Source: Streptomyces sp. NBC_01267
GTDB lineage: Bacteria > Actinomycetota > Actinomycetes > Streptomycetales > Streptomycetaceae
Length of the DNA: 64,000 nt
Reading direction: 5' to 3'
NCBI RefSeq assembly: GCF_036241575.1
Contig: NZ_CP108455.1
Span: forward strand, 5,521,501-5,585,500
Below, in pieces: positions 7,904 to 17,600 of the stretch. Each line of letters opens with the position of its first letter. Within the stretch, counting starts at the first letter, position 1. Below the pieces are notes generated by a model that was not told the origin of the DNA, did no database searches, and saw only the letters and a program-made list of their open reading frames with translations. Position numbers and translations under genes: made by a program.

Positions 7904-8935
7904 CTAACAGAGCTGCGGCAGGACTTCGGCCCCGATGAGCCGTACGTTCTCCTCGGTGGCCGCGACATCGCCCGAACCCTCCACCAGCATCGCGAACCGT
8001 GTGATGCCGGTCCTCTCCGCAGTGGCCGCGAGCCGGTCGGCAGCCAGGCGGGGAGGGCCCACCGGGTGGATGCCGCAGAGCATCTCCGTGTACGCGACGG
8101 GGTCCCGCATGACCCGGTGCCTGCCGTCGACGGTCACATGCGCGTCCAGCCCCTGCTTGAGCCAGCCCGGCATCGCCTTGACCAGCGTCTCGGTGGCCTC
8201 GGCCCGGCGGTCCGCGATCTGCGCCACCCCGGCCGCCACATGTCCGGCGTCCGCGATCACCTCGGGCGACAGCCCGGCCGCCCGTGCGTGGCTGCGCCAC
8301 AGCGCGATCATTTCGGCCTTCTGCTCGTCGTCCGAGTGCATCCCGAGGAGCATCGGCAGCCCGCGCTCCGCGGCGAGCCGGACACTGGCCGGTGAGGTGC
8401 AGGCCACGATGACCTCCGGCCCCGGCACCTCACCGCAGCTCAGCTCATCCGGCCTTGGTACGACCGGGACTTCACGGAAGCGGAAGCGGCTTCCGTCCGC
8501 CGAGACCCGGGCCTCGCGCAGCCACCGCAGCAGCAGATCCAGCGACTCCGGGAAGCCGCTCTCGTACGCCTCCAGGCCCGCGCCGAACACCTCCAGGTCG
8601 ACCCACGGCCCGCCGCGCCCCACGCCGAGGCTGAACCGGCCCCCGGAGGCGACGTGCAGCAGTGCCGCCTGTTCGCCGAGTGCGACGGGATGGGTGGTCG
8701 GCAGCACGCTCACCGCCGTACCCACCCGGATCCGCCGGGTGCGGCCGAGGACCAGTGCGGCCAGCGTCACCGCCGACGGACACACCCCGTACGGCACGAA
8801 GTGGTGTTCGGCCAGCCAGACCGAATCGAGCCCGGATTCCTCGGCGACCTCCGCGGATCGCACCGCGCGGTGCAGTGCCTCTTCCTGGCCCTGCCCCGGA
8901 AACTGGGCTGCCAGTACAAATGCCCCAACACGCAT
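7904..8935 (-). CDS. LLM-class flavin-dependent oxidoreductase
   Basis: A luciferase-like monooxygenase of 343 residues, predicted TIM-barrel using reduced FMN or F420. Family features are the N-terminal AEESGLDSVWLAEHHF motif, the RIRVGTAVSVLPTTHP strand, and GGRFSLGVGRGGPWVDLEVFG. The substrate cannot be told from sequence. ATG at 8935 gives a complete domain and follows an AAGGAGG some ten bases upstream on the minus strand. It is divergent from the small zinc-ribbon-like gene. Confidence 0.88.
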   Translation of the reverse strand: MRVGAFVLAAQFPGQGQEEALHRAVRSAEVAEESGLDSVWLAEHHFVPYGVCPSAVTLAALVLGRTRRIRVGTAVSVLPTTHPVALGEQAALLHVASGGRFSLGVGRGGPWVDLEVFGAGLEAYESGFPESLDLLLRWLREARVSADGSRFRFREVPVVPRPDELSCGEVPGPEVIVACTSPASVRLAAERGLPMLLGMHSDDEQKAEMIALWRSHARAAGLSPEVIADAGHVAAGVAQIADRRAEATETLVKAMPGWLKQGLDAHVTVDGRHRVMRDPVAYTEMLCGIHPVGPPRLAADRLAATAERTGITRFAMLVEGSGDVAATEENVRLIGAEVLPQLC

Positions 8936-9154
8936 CGCCTTCTGCCTCCTTGCGGCCGACGCGACTCTCCCCTTACCCGGCAACAACGCCTGACACGTGC
9001 CAAAGGCACGGCCGCTCGCAAAGTTGTTGTGATTTTCCGGTAAGCACTGGCCCAGGGGTTTCACGTTCTCACGGTGAGGACGACCGGTGTCCCTTTCCGC
9101 TGCCCGTAGGCTGGAGAACCGAGAAACTGTCCGGTCTGCCCCGTGAGGTGTTAC

Positions 9155-9487
9155 GTGTCCCCGCGCCGCAACCGTCCCCGTGGGGGCGAGAAGCCGAGCG
9201 AGCCCGTGAGCGGGGGTGGGGGATCCGACCGCTTCGGGCTGCAGTCCACCGAGTCCTGGCAGGGCGAGGAGTGGTCGGTCCGCATGGTCAGTGGCGCGAG
9301 CGCGCAGGGCAAGCGCTACCGCTGCCCCGGCTGCGACCAGGAGATCCCCTCCGGGGTGCCGCACGTGGTGGCCTGGCCCGAGTACGGCGGGGTCGAGGAC
9401 CGCAGACACTGGCACAAGGCCTGCTGGAACGCGAAGGACCGCCGCACCTCGCGGGTGCAGCGGTCCCGTAACGCTCCCAGGTACTGA
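9155..9487 (+). CDS. Small Cys/His protein, zinc-ribbon-like
   Basis: A 110-residue basic protein. A CPGC pair (RCPGCDQEI), followed by PHVVAW and then HWHKACW, gives four or five Cys/His ligands likely to bind one zinc ion. Homologues are often labelled ATP/GTP-binding protein, but no P-loop is visible; the only Gly run is in the flexible N-terminus. GTG at 9155 follows GAGGTG at 9145-9150. It lies between the divergent oxidoreductase and the convergent ABC operon, so it is probably monocistronic. Confidence 0.75.
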   Translation: MSPRRNRPRGGEKPSEPVSGGGGSDRFGLQSTESWQGEEWSVRMVSGASAQGKRYRCPGCDQEIPSGVPHVVAWPEYGGVEDRRHWHKACWNAKDRRTSRVQRSRNAPRY

Positions 9488-9519
9488 CCGGCCCGGCGGC
9501 CGGACGTTCCGGGCCGCGG

Positions 9520-10365
9520 TCAGACGTCGCGCTGGTTGAGCACGGCGAGCGCCGCCCCGTACACGACAGCCGTCACCCCGAGCAGGATCCACAGCGGCTC
9601 CCAGCCCGAAGGACCCGAGTTTGCGACCGAGGTGTCGTAGAACGCGCTGAGCTGGTTGGGGATCGAGTACTCGAAGAGCTTCTCGCGCAGGGTCGCCAGG
9701 GAATCCGAGAACATGAACAGCGCCAGTACCAGCGGGAGCAGCAGCAGTCCCAGCATGACCGTGATCGCGCCGGCGGAGTGGCGGATCAGCGAGCCGACGG
9801 CGAGTGCCAGCAGCCCGAGCAGTGCGACGTAGAGGCTGACGCCCACGGTGGCGCGGAACCAGTCGCCGCCGCTCGGCGCCGAGTTGCTCGTCCCGTTCAG
9901 CAGCGCGTACTGGATCACCGCGACCAGCGTGGTCGTCACCAGCAGGATCACGAAGGACAGCAGGAAGAAGACGATGCCCTTCGCGGTGAGCACCCGCCCC
10001 CGGCTCGGGCAGGCGGTCAGGGTCGTACGGATCATTCCGGTGCCGTACTCGGAGGCCACCGTCAGGACCCCGAGCGTGATCACGCACATGGAGCCGAGCA
10101 GGACTCCGAAGAAGCCCATGCTGAGCACCGGGGTGTTGTTCATCGGGGCACTGCTCGACCGGACGGCGACCGCGGCCAGCAGCCCGATGCCGAAGACCAG
10201 CACGAACATCACGCCGAGCGTCCACATCGTGGAGCGCACCGACCTGATCTTCGTCCACTCGGACGCGACGGCATGACCGAGATGCGCGTCGGTCACCGGG
10301 ATGGGGGAGACGTAGTGCCCGGCCTGCTGCGGCTGCTGGTACGGCGCGGGGGCGGGGATCGTCAT
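9520..10365 (-). CDS. ABC-2 type transporter permease (first operon)
   Basis: Membrane component of an ABC exporter, 281 residues with about six membrane segments. A proline/glutamine-rich cytoplasmic start (PAPAPYQQPQQAGHY) leads into SEWTKIRSVRSTMWTLG, a sequence shared with the second permease at 11637-12404. The segment EYGTGMIRTTLTACPSRGRVL is also shared, so the two operons are duplicates. Its ATG overlaps the stop of the ATPase gene by four bases (ATGA), indicating translational coupling. The substrate is unknown. Confidence 0.9.
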   Translation of the reverse strand: MTIPAPAPYQQPQQAGHYVSPIPVTDAHLGHAVASEWTKIRSVRSTMWTLGVMFVLVFGIGLLAAVAVRSSSAPMNNTPVLSMGFFGVLLGSMCVITLGVLTVASEYGTGMIRTTLTACPSRGRVLTAKGIVFFLLSFVILLVTTTLVAVIQYALLNGTSNSAPSGGDWFRATVGVSLYVALLGLLALAVGSLIRHSAGAITVMLGLLLLPLVLALFMFSDSLATLREKLFEYSIPNQLSAFYDTSVANSGPSGWEPLWILLGVTAVVYGAALAVLNQRDV

Positions 10366-11474
10366 CGGAGGTCCTTCGGGGCCGGAGCGGGCGCGGGAGC
10401 CGCGGCAGGGGGCGCTGTGGGCGGCGCCGCGGGCGCCGCCGGGGCCGGGGGAGCGGCGTACGGGTTCTGACCGGGCGGCGGCGGGGCGTACCAGCCCTGC
10501 TGCGGCATCTCCGGCGGTCCGGCCGCCGGGTGTCCGGGCTGCTGGAAACCGGAGAGCTGGTCCGCGGTGGAGCGGTAGTCGACGGCGCCCTGCGTCATCC
10601 GCATGTACGCCTCCTCCAGCGAGGCCTGGTGCGGGGAGAGTTCCCACAGCCGTACGTCCGCGTCGTGCGCCAGGTCGCTGATCCGCGGCAGCGGCAGCCC
10701 GGTCACCCGCAGCGCGCCGTCCTGCTCCGGCATGACCTGCCCGCCGGCCTCGGTCAGCGCGGCGGTCAGCTTCTCGCGCTGCGGGACCTCGGGCGTACGC
10801 ACCCGGGCGAAGTCCGCCGAGTTGTGCGAGATGAAGTCCGTGACGCTCATGTCCGAGAGCAGCTGCCCCCGGCCGATCACGATCAGATGGTCCGCGGTGA
10901 GGGCCATCTCGCTCATCAGGTGGGACGAGACGAAGACCGTACGGCCCTCTGCCGCAAGGGACTTCATGAGGTTGCGGACCCACAGGATGCCCTCGGGGTC
11001 GAGCCCGTTGACCGGCTCGTCGAAGAGCAGCACCTGCGGGTCGCCGAGCAGCGCGGCGGCGATGCCGAGCCGCTGGCCCATGCCGAGCGAGAAGCCCTTG
11101 GAGCGCTTTCGGGCCACATCCTGGAGGCCGACCACCCCCAGGACCTCGTCGACCCGGCTCGCCGGGATCCCGGAGAGCTGCGCCAGCGAGAGCAGATGAC
11201 TGCGGGCGCTGCGCCCGCCGTGCACGGCCTTGGCGTCGAGCAGCGCACCGACCTGCCGGGGGGCGTTCGGCAGTTCACGGAAGGGGTGGCCGCCGATCGT
11301 GACATGGCCGGAGGTGGGCTGGTCGAGCCCCAGGATCATGCGCATGGTCGTCGACTTGCCGGATCCGTTGGGCCCCAGGAAGCCCGTCACGGTACCCGGC
11401 CGTACCTGGAAGGAAAGGTTGTACACGGCTGTCTTGGCACCGTAGCGCTTCGTCAGGCCGACTGCCTCGATCAT
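10362..11474 (-). CDS. ABC transporter ATP-binding protein (first operon)
   Basis: Exporter-type ATPase of 370 residues. Walker A GPNGSGKS is at 34-41; the Q-loop region, the variant signature FSLGMGQRLGIA, Walker B LLFDEP and the H-loop SSHLMSEM follow. After the DrrA-like C-terminal domain there is a ~65-residue Pro/Ala tail (PPPPGQNPYAAPPAPAAP...) that is absent from the family core. ATG at 11474. First gene of an ATPase-permease pair. Confidence 0.92.
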   Translation of the reverse strand: MIEAVGLTKRYGAKTAVYNLSFQVRPGTVTGFLGPNGSGKSTTMRMILGLDQPTSGHVTIGGHPFRELPNAPRQVGALLDAKAVHGGRSARSHLLSLAQLSGIPASRVDEVLGVVGLQDVARKRSKGFSLGMGQRLGIAAALLGDPQVLLFDEPVNGLDPEGILWVRNLMKSLAAEGRTVFVSSHLMSEMALTADHLIVIGRGQLLSDMSVTDFISHNSADFARVRTPEVPQREKLTAALTEAGGQVMPEQDGALRVTGLPLPRISDLAHDADVRLWELSPHQASLEEAYMRMTQGAVDYRSTADQLSGFQQPGHPAAGPPEMPQQGWYAPPPPGQNPYAAPPAPAAPAAPPTAPPAAAPAPAPAPKDLR

Positions 11475-11636
11475 TCTCCAGCCCCATCGACGTCCTCGTG
11501 GCGTCGGGGCCTGGCCGTCTCCGGCCAAACGCCCCCGTATGAGTGAGGAGGATATCCAGGCCTTGACGGTTCCGGCCAAGCGTGATCTTTCGCAGCCGCC
11601 CGCGGGGCTTTCAGAACACGGTCCAGGCGTCCCGGT

Positions 11637-12404
11637 CTAGGCGTCCCGCTTCTTGAGCAGCGCGTAGCCGCCGATCACCGCGGCGATCACCCACAGGGCC
11701 ATGATCCCGAGCCCGGCCCAGGGACCGTACGAGGCGTCGTTATTGGTGAACACCACCTGCGTGATCTTGCGTCCTGCCTGGTCAGGAAGGTACTGACCGT
11801 ACTTCTTGGTGGCGGAGACGCTCCCCAGGATGTTGGAGACCAGGAAGAAGAACGGCATCAGGATGCCGAGCGACAGCATCGGGCTGCGCAGCATCGACGC
11901 GGCGCCCATCGAGAAGAGCGCGATCAGTGTCATGTAGAGCGCCGCGCCGATCACCGCGCGCAGGACGCCCGGGTCACCGATGTGCGAACGGTGATCGCCG
12001 AGCAGCGCCTGGCCGAGGAAGTAGGAGGCGAAACTCGTCAGCAGAGCGATGACGAAGGCGAGCGCCGTGGCCACGGCGAGCTTGCTGAAGTAGAAGGTGC
12101 CGCGCTGCGGAACGGCCGCCAGCGAGGTCCTGATCATTCCGGTGCTGTACTCGTTGGACACCACGAGCACCCCGAAGACGATCAGCGCCAGCTGTCCCAG
12201 CCCGATGCCGACGAAACTCACGGCCGTCGGGTCGAAGGTCAGCTGGTCCCCTTGGTTCATCTTGCTGAACTCGTTCTTGGACACCAGGCTGATCAGCGCC
12301 CCGAACGCGACGGTCACCACCAGCGCGAGTGCCAGGGTCCACACCGTCGACTGCACGGACCGGATCTTGGTCCACTCCGACTTCACCACCTGGGCGGCTG
12401 CCAT
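11637..12404 (-). CDS. ABC-2 type transporter permease (second operon)
   Basis: A 255-residue permease with six predicted membrane segments, paralogous to 9520-10365. It has the same SEWTKIRSVQSTVWTL start and EYSTGMIRTSLAAVPQRG loop, but no proline-rich extension. ATG at 12404 lies two bases after the stop of the ATPase gene. Probably forms a homodimeric or heterodimeric exporter with the neighbouring ATPase. Confidence 0.9.
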   Translation of the reverse strand: MAAAQVVKSEWTKIRSVQSTVWTLALALVVTVAFGALISLVSKNEFSKMNQGDQLTFDPTAVSFVGIGLGQLALIVFGVLVVSNEYSTGMIRTSLAAVPQRGTFYFSKLAVATALAFVIALLTSFASYFLGQALLGDHRSHIGDPGVLRAVIGAALYMTLIALFSMGAASMLRSPMLSLGILMPFFFLVSNILGSVSATKKYGQYLPDQAGRKITQVVFTNNDASYGPWAGLGIMALWVIAAVIGGYALLKKRDA

Positions 12405-12406
12405 GG

Positions 12407-13399
12407 TCAGGCCCCCCTCTGCTGGTCGCCCCACTGGGGCCCCTGCGGTGCCGGCGGTTGCTGCGACGACTGCTGCGACTGATCCGGAGTCATGCCGTCG
12501 TGTGCGTGGTACTCCACCGATTCCGCGGTGAGCTGCATGAACGCCTCTTCGAGTGAAGCCTGCTGGGGACTCAGTTCGTGCAGGACGAGCTGGTGTCGCG
12601 CGGCCAGTTCGCCGATCTCGGCGGCGGTGGCTCCGTCCACTTCCACGGAGCCGTTGCCCGCCGTGACCGCCGTGTGCCCGGCGTCGTGCAGGACGTCCAG
12701 CAGCCGTTCCTGCTGCGGGGAGCGCAGCCGTACGTACGACCGGGAGTTCTCCGCGATGAAGTCGGCCATGGAGGTGTCGGCCATCAGCCGCCCCTGGCCG
12801 ATGACGACCAGATGGTCCGCGGTGAGGGCCATCTCGCTCATCAGGTGGGAGGAGACGAAGATCGTGCGGCCCTGCGCGGCGAGCGACTTCATCAGATTGC
12901 GGATCCAGTGGATGCCCTCGGGGTCGAGGCCGTTCACCGGCTCGTCGAACATCAGGATCTCGGGATCCCCGAGCAGCGCCCCCGCGATGCCGAGCCGCTG
13001 GCCCATGCCGAGCGAGAAGCCCTTGGCGCGCTTCCTCGCCACCGCGGCGAGGCCGACGGTCTCCAGCACTTCGCCGACGCGGGACGCCGGGATGCCGTTG
13101 CTCTGCGCGAGACAGAGCAGATGGTTGTACGCGGTGCGCCCGCCGTGCATGGCCTTGGCGTCGAGCAAGGCGCCGATGTACTTCAGTGGGTCCTTGAGCT
13201 CCGCGTAGTGCTTCCCGTCGATCCGGACGTCCCCCGCCGTCGGGTTGTCCAGGCCGAGGACCATCCGCATCGTGGTGGACTTGCCCGCGCCGTTCGGTCC
13301 GAGGAAGCCGGTGACGATGCCCGGCCGCACCGTGAAGGACAGTTGGTCGACGGCCGTCTTCTCGCCGTAGCGTTTGGTCAGCCCCGAGAGCTCGATCAC
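12407..13399 (-). CDS. ABC transporter ATP-binding protein (second operon)
   Basis: Exporter ATPase of 330 residues closely related to 10362-11474. Walker A GPNGAGKS is at 34-41, signature FSLGMGQRLGIAGALLGDP, Walker B LMFDEPVNGLDPEG, and SSHLMSEMALTADHLVVIG, long stretches being identical to the other copy. The C-terminus is a short Gln/Pro tail (DQSQQSSQQPPAPQ). It heads an operon with the permease at 11637-12404. Confidence 0.92.
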   Translation of the reverse strand: MIELSGLTKRYGEKTAVDQLSFTVRPGIVTGFLGPNGAGKSTTMRMVLGLDNPTAGDVRIDGKHYAELKDPLKYIGALLDAKAMHGGRTAYNHLLCLAQSNGIPASRVGEVLETVGLAAVARKRAKGFSLGMGQRLGIAGALLGDPEILMFDEPVNGLDPEGIHWIRNLMKSLAAQGRTIFVSSHLMSEMALTADHLVVIGQGRLMADTSMADFIAENSRSYVRLRSPQQERLLDVLHDAGHTAVTAGNGSVEVDGATAAEIGELAARHQLVLHELSPQQASLEEAFMQLTAESVEYHAHDGMTPDQSQQSSQQPPAPQGPQWGDQQRGA

Positions 13400-13489
13400 T
13401 GCGTTCCGCCTCGTCGTGTCGGGAAGGTCACCCCCGGCCGCCCCTGCGGCCCCGGCCGGGCCAGCATGAGGGTCACGCTAGGCGCACGA

Positions 13490-13523
13490 CAAGCCCCCCG
13501 CCACCGGAATGACGGGGGGCTTG
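13490..13523 (-). terminator. Terminator downstream of filP
   Basis: Perfect 11-bp stem (CAAGCCCCCCG at 13490-13500 with CGGGGGGCTTG at 13513-13523, loop of 12) about 70 bp beyond the filP stop. Confidence 0.8.
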
Positions 13524-13591
13524 CCATGTGTACGGATTCCCTCAGACGTGCACGGACGCAGCCCCGGGGGAGAGGCGACGTACGGACGCGG

Positions 13592-14530
13592 TCAGCGGGT
13601 CTGCTGAGCCGGGACCCCACGGGAGATCGGCTCGTCGTCGGCCGGCGTACCGGCCGCGGCCACCGCGGCACCGGTCAGCGTGGCCAGCATCTCGCGGACG
13701 TTGGTCAGCTGGGCGTTGATCGAGTCGCGGCGGTTGGTGAGCGCCGCCAGCTCGCGCTCCGATTCGCTGCGGATCCGGTCGGCCTTGGCGTTCGCGTCGG
13801 CCACGATGTCCTCGGCCTGGCGCTGAGCGGTCTCCACCGTCTGACGGGCGCGGCGCTCGGCGTCCGTACGCAGCTTCTCCGCCTCCAGACGGAGCTGCTC
13901 GGCGCGGTGCTCGATCTCGGCCAGACGCTTCTCGGCCTTGGCCTGACGCGACGCCAGGTCCCGCTCCGACTGCTCGCGGCGCTTGGCCAGGTTCGTCTCG
14001 AAGTCCGCGGCGGCCTGGGCGGCCTTGGCGCGGGTCTCCTCGAAGAGCGCGTCGGCCTCCTCGCGCTTGGACTGCGCGTCCTTCTGCGCCTCGGAACGCA
14101 GCGTGGAGGCGTCGTTCTTCGCCTTCTCGACGATCCGGACGCCCTCGTCCTCGGCCTTGGCCTTCCGCTCGGCGGCGAACGACTCGGCGTCGTTGCGCAC
14201 CTGCTGGGCGGCCGACTCGGCGAGTTCGCGGTGCTGCTCGGCCGCGCGACGGGCCTCCTCACGGAGGTCCTTCGCCTCCTCCTCGGCCAGCCGGAGAATC
14301 TTCTCGACGCGGGCGCCGAGACCGGCGTACGACGGCTCCGCGTCGCTGACCTGGGCCTGGGCGTTCTGCGTCTCGAGGTGGAGTTCCTCGATGCGCTTTT
14401 CCAGAGAGGTGATCCGTGCCAGAGCGCTGTCACGGTCGGCGACGAGCTTGGTAATGCGGTCATCCACCTGACCGCGGTCGTAACCACGCCGCACGAGCTC
14501 GAAGCCGAATGGGGAGGAAGTGTCGCTCAT
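13592..14530 (-). CDS. filP: Filament-forming coiled-coil protein FilP
   Basis: Intermediate-filament-like cytoskeletal protein that works with Scy and DivIVA in the tip-organising centre of growing hyphae. The 312-residue product has a DivIVA-like start (SPFGFELVRRGYDRGQVDDRI) and then continuous coiled coil rich in Ala, Glu, Arg and Gln to about residue 285, with a short disordered tail. Length matches the family (about 310). ATG at 14530. It lies 114 bp downstream of scy in the same orientation, the arrangement known for filP-scy. Confidence 0.93.
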   Translation of the reverse strand: MSDTSSPFGFELVRRGYDRGQVDDRITKLVADRDSALARITSLEKRIEELHLETQNAQAQVSDAEPSYAGLGARVEKILRLAEEEAKDLREEARRAAEQHRELAESAAQQVRNDAESFAAERKAKAEDEGVRIVEKAKNDASTLRSEAQKDAQSKREEADALFEETRAKAAQAAADFETNLAKRREQSERDLASRQAKAEKRLAEIEHRAEQLRLEAEKLRTDAERRARQTVETAQRQAEDIVADANAKADRIRSESERELAALTNRRDSINAQLTNVREMLATLTGAAVAAAGTPADDEPISRGVPAQQTR

Positions 14531-14644
14531 GGGGTTCCTGTCGAATGAGACCGGTGAGGTGATAGAGGGAATCCTAGGGGCCTGAGCGGCGTGTCATCGA
14601 GCAGATGCCTGTTTGATCTGGAGAATGTCCAGCCTTTTGAGTGG

Positions 14645-17600
14645 CTAGCCATCAGAAGGCTTGCCACCGGAACGAGTTCCGCCTGCTGCCGCACCTGCCT
14701 TGACACCGCTCGCTCCGGTGCCGCTGCCTGCTGCTTTGCCACCCCCGGTCGGCGCCTCGAAGGACTCCAGCGCTTCGAGTACGTCCTGCACACGGGAGAT
14801 CTCCGTCTGGATGTCCGCCCGACGGCGCATCAGCACATCGTGCTCGCGGGTGGCTTCCTCGACGAGCTGGTCCGACTCGGCGGTGGCGTCCGCCTTGATC
14901 TGCTCCGCTTCCCGTATCAGGCCGGCCTTCTTCTGCTCGGCCTCCTTGAGGAGCGACTCGGCGCGCTTGACGGCCGCGATACGGACCTTGGCCGCCTCGG
15001 ACTCGGCGTCCGCGACCAGCTCCTTGGCCTTCTCCTCGGCCTCGGACTGCTGATCGGCGGCGGCCTTCAGCAGATTGTCGACGCGCTCGCCCGCGGACTT
15101 CATCTGCTCGGAGGTCTCCCGGCGGGCCCGCTCGTGCAGCTCCTCGATCTCGGCCGTGACGCGGTCGCGCAGCTCCTCGGAACGTTCCCTTATGGCGGTC
15201 GCGTCCCGGCGTGCGCCGACGAGCAGTTCATCGGCGTCCGTACGGGACCGCTCCACCAGGCTGTTGCCCTCGATCGTCGCCTCGGCGGTGATCCGGTCGG
15301 CCTCCTGGCGGGCCGCACCCACCATCGTGTCGGCCTGGGCCTCGGCCTCGGTGGCGGTACGCAGCGCCTCCTCCTGCGCCTTCGCCATCAACTGGTCGGC
15401 CTGCGAAGCCGCGTCGGCCCGGCGCTTGGACGCCGTCTCGCGGGCCTCGTCGAGCACCCGGTCGGACTCCGACTGGGCCTCGGCGCGCAGCTGTTCGGCC
15501 GCTGCCGCAGCCTCGGCCCCGACCCGCTCGGCCTCGGCCCTGATCCGCTCGGCGGTCTGCTGGGCGGAGCCGACCGTCTCGGCCGCCTCGGCCCGCATCC
15601 GCTCCGACTCGCCCGAAGCCTCGCCGATCAGACGGTCCGCCTGGGCCGCGGCTTCCGAGCGGATGCGGTTGGCGTCCTCGCGCGCCTCGGCACGGGAACG
15701 GGCCGCGTCCTGCTCGGCGGACGCCACCGCGTCCGAAGCCTCGGTGCGCATCCGCTGGGCGTACTCGGCGGTGTCGGAACGCAGCTTGTCGGACTCGGCG
15801 ATCGCATCCGAGACGGTGCGCTCGGCAAGCGACTTGGCGGCCTCGGACTCCTCCTGGGCGACGCCGCGGATCCGGGCGGCGTCCTCGGACGCGCGCTCCC
15901 GCTCGGCGTACGCGTCGGAACGGACCCGGTCCGCCTCCTCCTGCGCCTCCGTCCGCGTACGCTCCGCCGCGTGCTCGGCGGCCGAACGCAGCCCGGCGAT
16001 CTCCTGCTCGGCCTGGTCCTGGAGCCCGGCGACGGACTCCCGTACCTGCTGAGCGGTCTGCTCGGCGGCCGACACCAGCTCGCTCGCCCTGCGGTCCGCC
16101 TCCTCGACCAGCCGGGTGGCCTCGGCCTGCGCCTCCTCCACCCGCTTCCGGGCGGAAGCCAGCAGCTCCTCGCTCTGGCCGCGGGCCTGGACCCGCTCCT
16201 GCTCCGCCTCGCTCCGGGCGTTCGACAGGGTCTCGTCGGCCTCCCGGCGACGCCGGTTGGCCTCCTCCTGGGCGGCGGCGAGCGCCTCCTGCGCCTCGGT
16301 GGCGACCCGTTCGGCCGCTGCCGCTGCCTCGGCCCTCACCCGGTCGGCGCTGTCCTGCGCCTCGGACTTGAGGCGCTCGGCCTCCGCGGTGGCCTCGCCG
16401 CGCAGCCGTACGGCGATGTTCTCGCCCTCGGCGCGCGCCTGCGAGGCGTCCGCCGCGGCCTCGTCCCGCAGCCGCTCGGCCTCCTGCTCGGCCTGGGCCT
16501 GGAGCGTGCGGACCCGCTCGGCGGCCTCCGTACGCAGCCGGTCGGCCTCCTCGGTGGTCTCCTTGCGGAGCCGCTCCGCCTCGGCGCGGGCCTCGGTCAG
16601 CGTCTCCCCGGCGCCGCTCAGCCGCTCCTCGGCCTCGCTGTGCAGCCGGGTCAGCTCATCGGCGGCGTCGGCCCTGCGGGCCTCTATGCCGCGTTCGTTC
16701 TCCTCGCGGAGTTCGCGGGCGGCCTCCTCGGACCGGGCGCGGCTCTCCTCGGCCTGCTCCTCGGCCTCCGTACGCATCCGCTCGGCCTCGGCGTGGGCGC
16801 GCTCCAGCGTCTCCTCGGCCTGCTTGCGCAGGGTCGTGGCGCGCTCGACGGCCTCGGTCCGTACCCGCTCGGACTCGGTGTCGGCTCCGGTCCGGACCTC
16901 GTCGGCGTCGGCCTGCGCCTTGGTCAGCAGCTCCTCGGCGGTCCTGGCCGCCTCCTCGATCTGCTGGACGGCCTCCCGGCGGGCCTCGCCGCGGATCCGC
17001 TCGCCCTCGGCGACCGCGTCGGACCGCAGCTGTTCGGCCTCGCCGCGCAGCCTGCGCGCCTCCTCCTGGAGCTCGACGGTCTTGGCGCGGTACTCCTTGG
17101 TGTCGTCCTTGGCCGCACCCTTGAGCTGCTCGGCGGACTCGGCGGCCTCGTCGCTGAGCCGCGCGGCCTCCGCCTCCGCCTCGTGGCGGATCCGCTCGGC
17201 CTCCTCGGCCGCCGCCCTGGTGGTCGACCGGGCGTCCTCGGAGGCCTTGGTGAGGACCTCCTCGGCGGTACGGGCGGCCTTGGCCAGCTGGGCAGCGGTG
17301 TCCTCGGCGGCGGCCGTACGGGCCTTGTCACCGGCCTCGGCGACCATCCGCTCGGCCTTGCCGCGGGCGTCCTCCAGGGCCTGTTCGGCCTCGGCCTTCA
17401 GCGCCTCGGCGTCCTTGGTGGCCTCACCGACCAGCCGGGCGATCTCGGCCTTCGCGGTACGGGTGCGCTGCTCGTTGACCGATTCGGCGGAGGTGAGCTG
17501 CTTGGCGGCGGACTCCTTCGCCTCCGTGAGCACCTTCTCGGCCTCGGTCCGCGCCTCGCGCAGCGCGCGCTCCGCCTCCTGTACCTGCTGCTCGGCGCCA

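Noticed and set aside
8936..10258. An N-terminal extension of the LLM oxidoreductase frame.
   Set aside because: The frame stays open into the neighbouring genes, but the conserved domain begins at the ATG at 8935 with a ribosome site.
12578..14548. A 656-codon plus-strand frame spanning the ABC ATPase and filP.
   Set aside because: Antisense to two clearly real genes and crosses their intergenic terminator.
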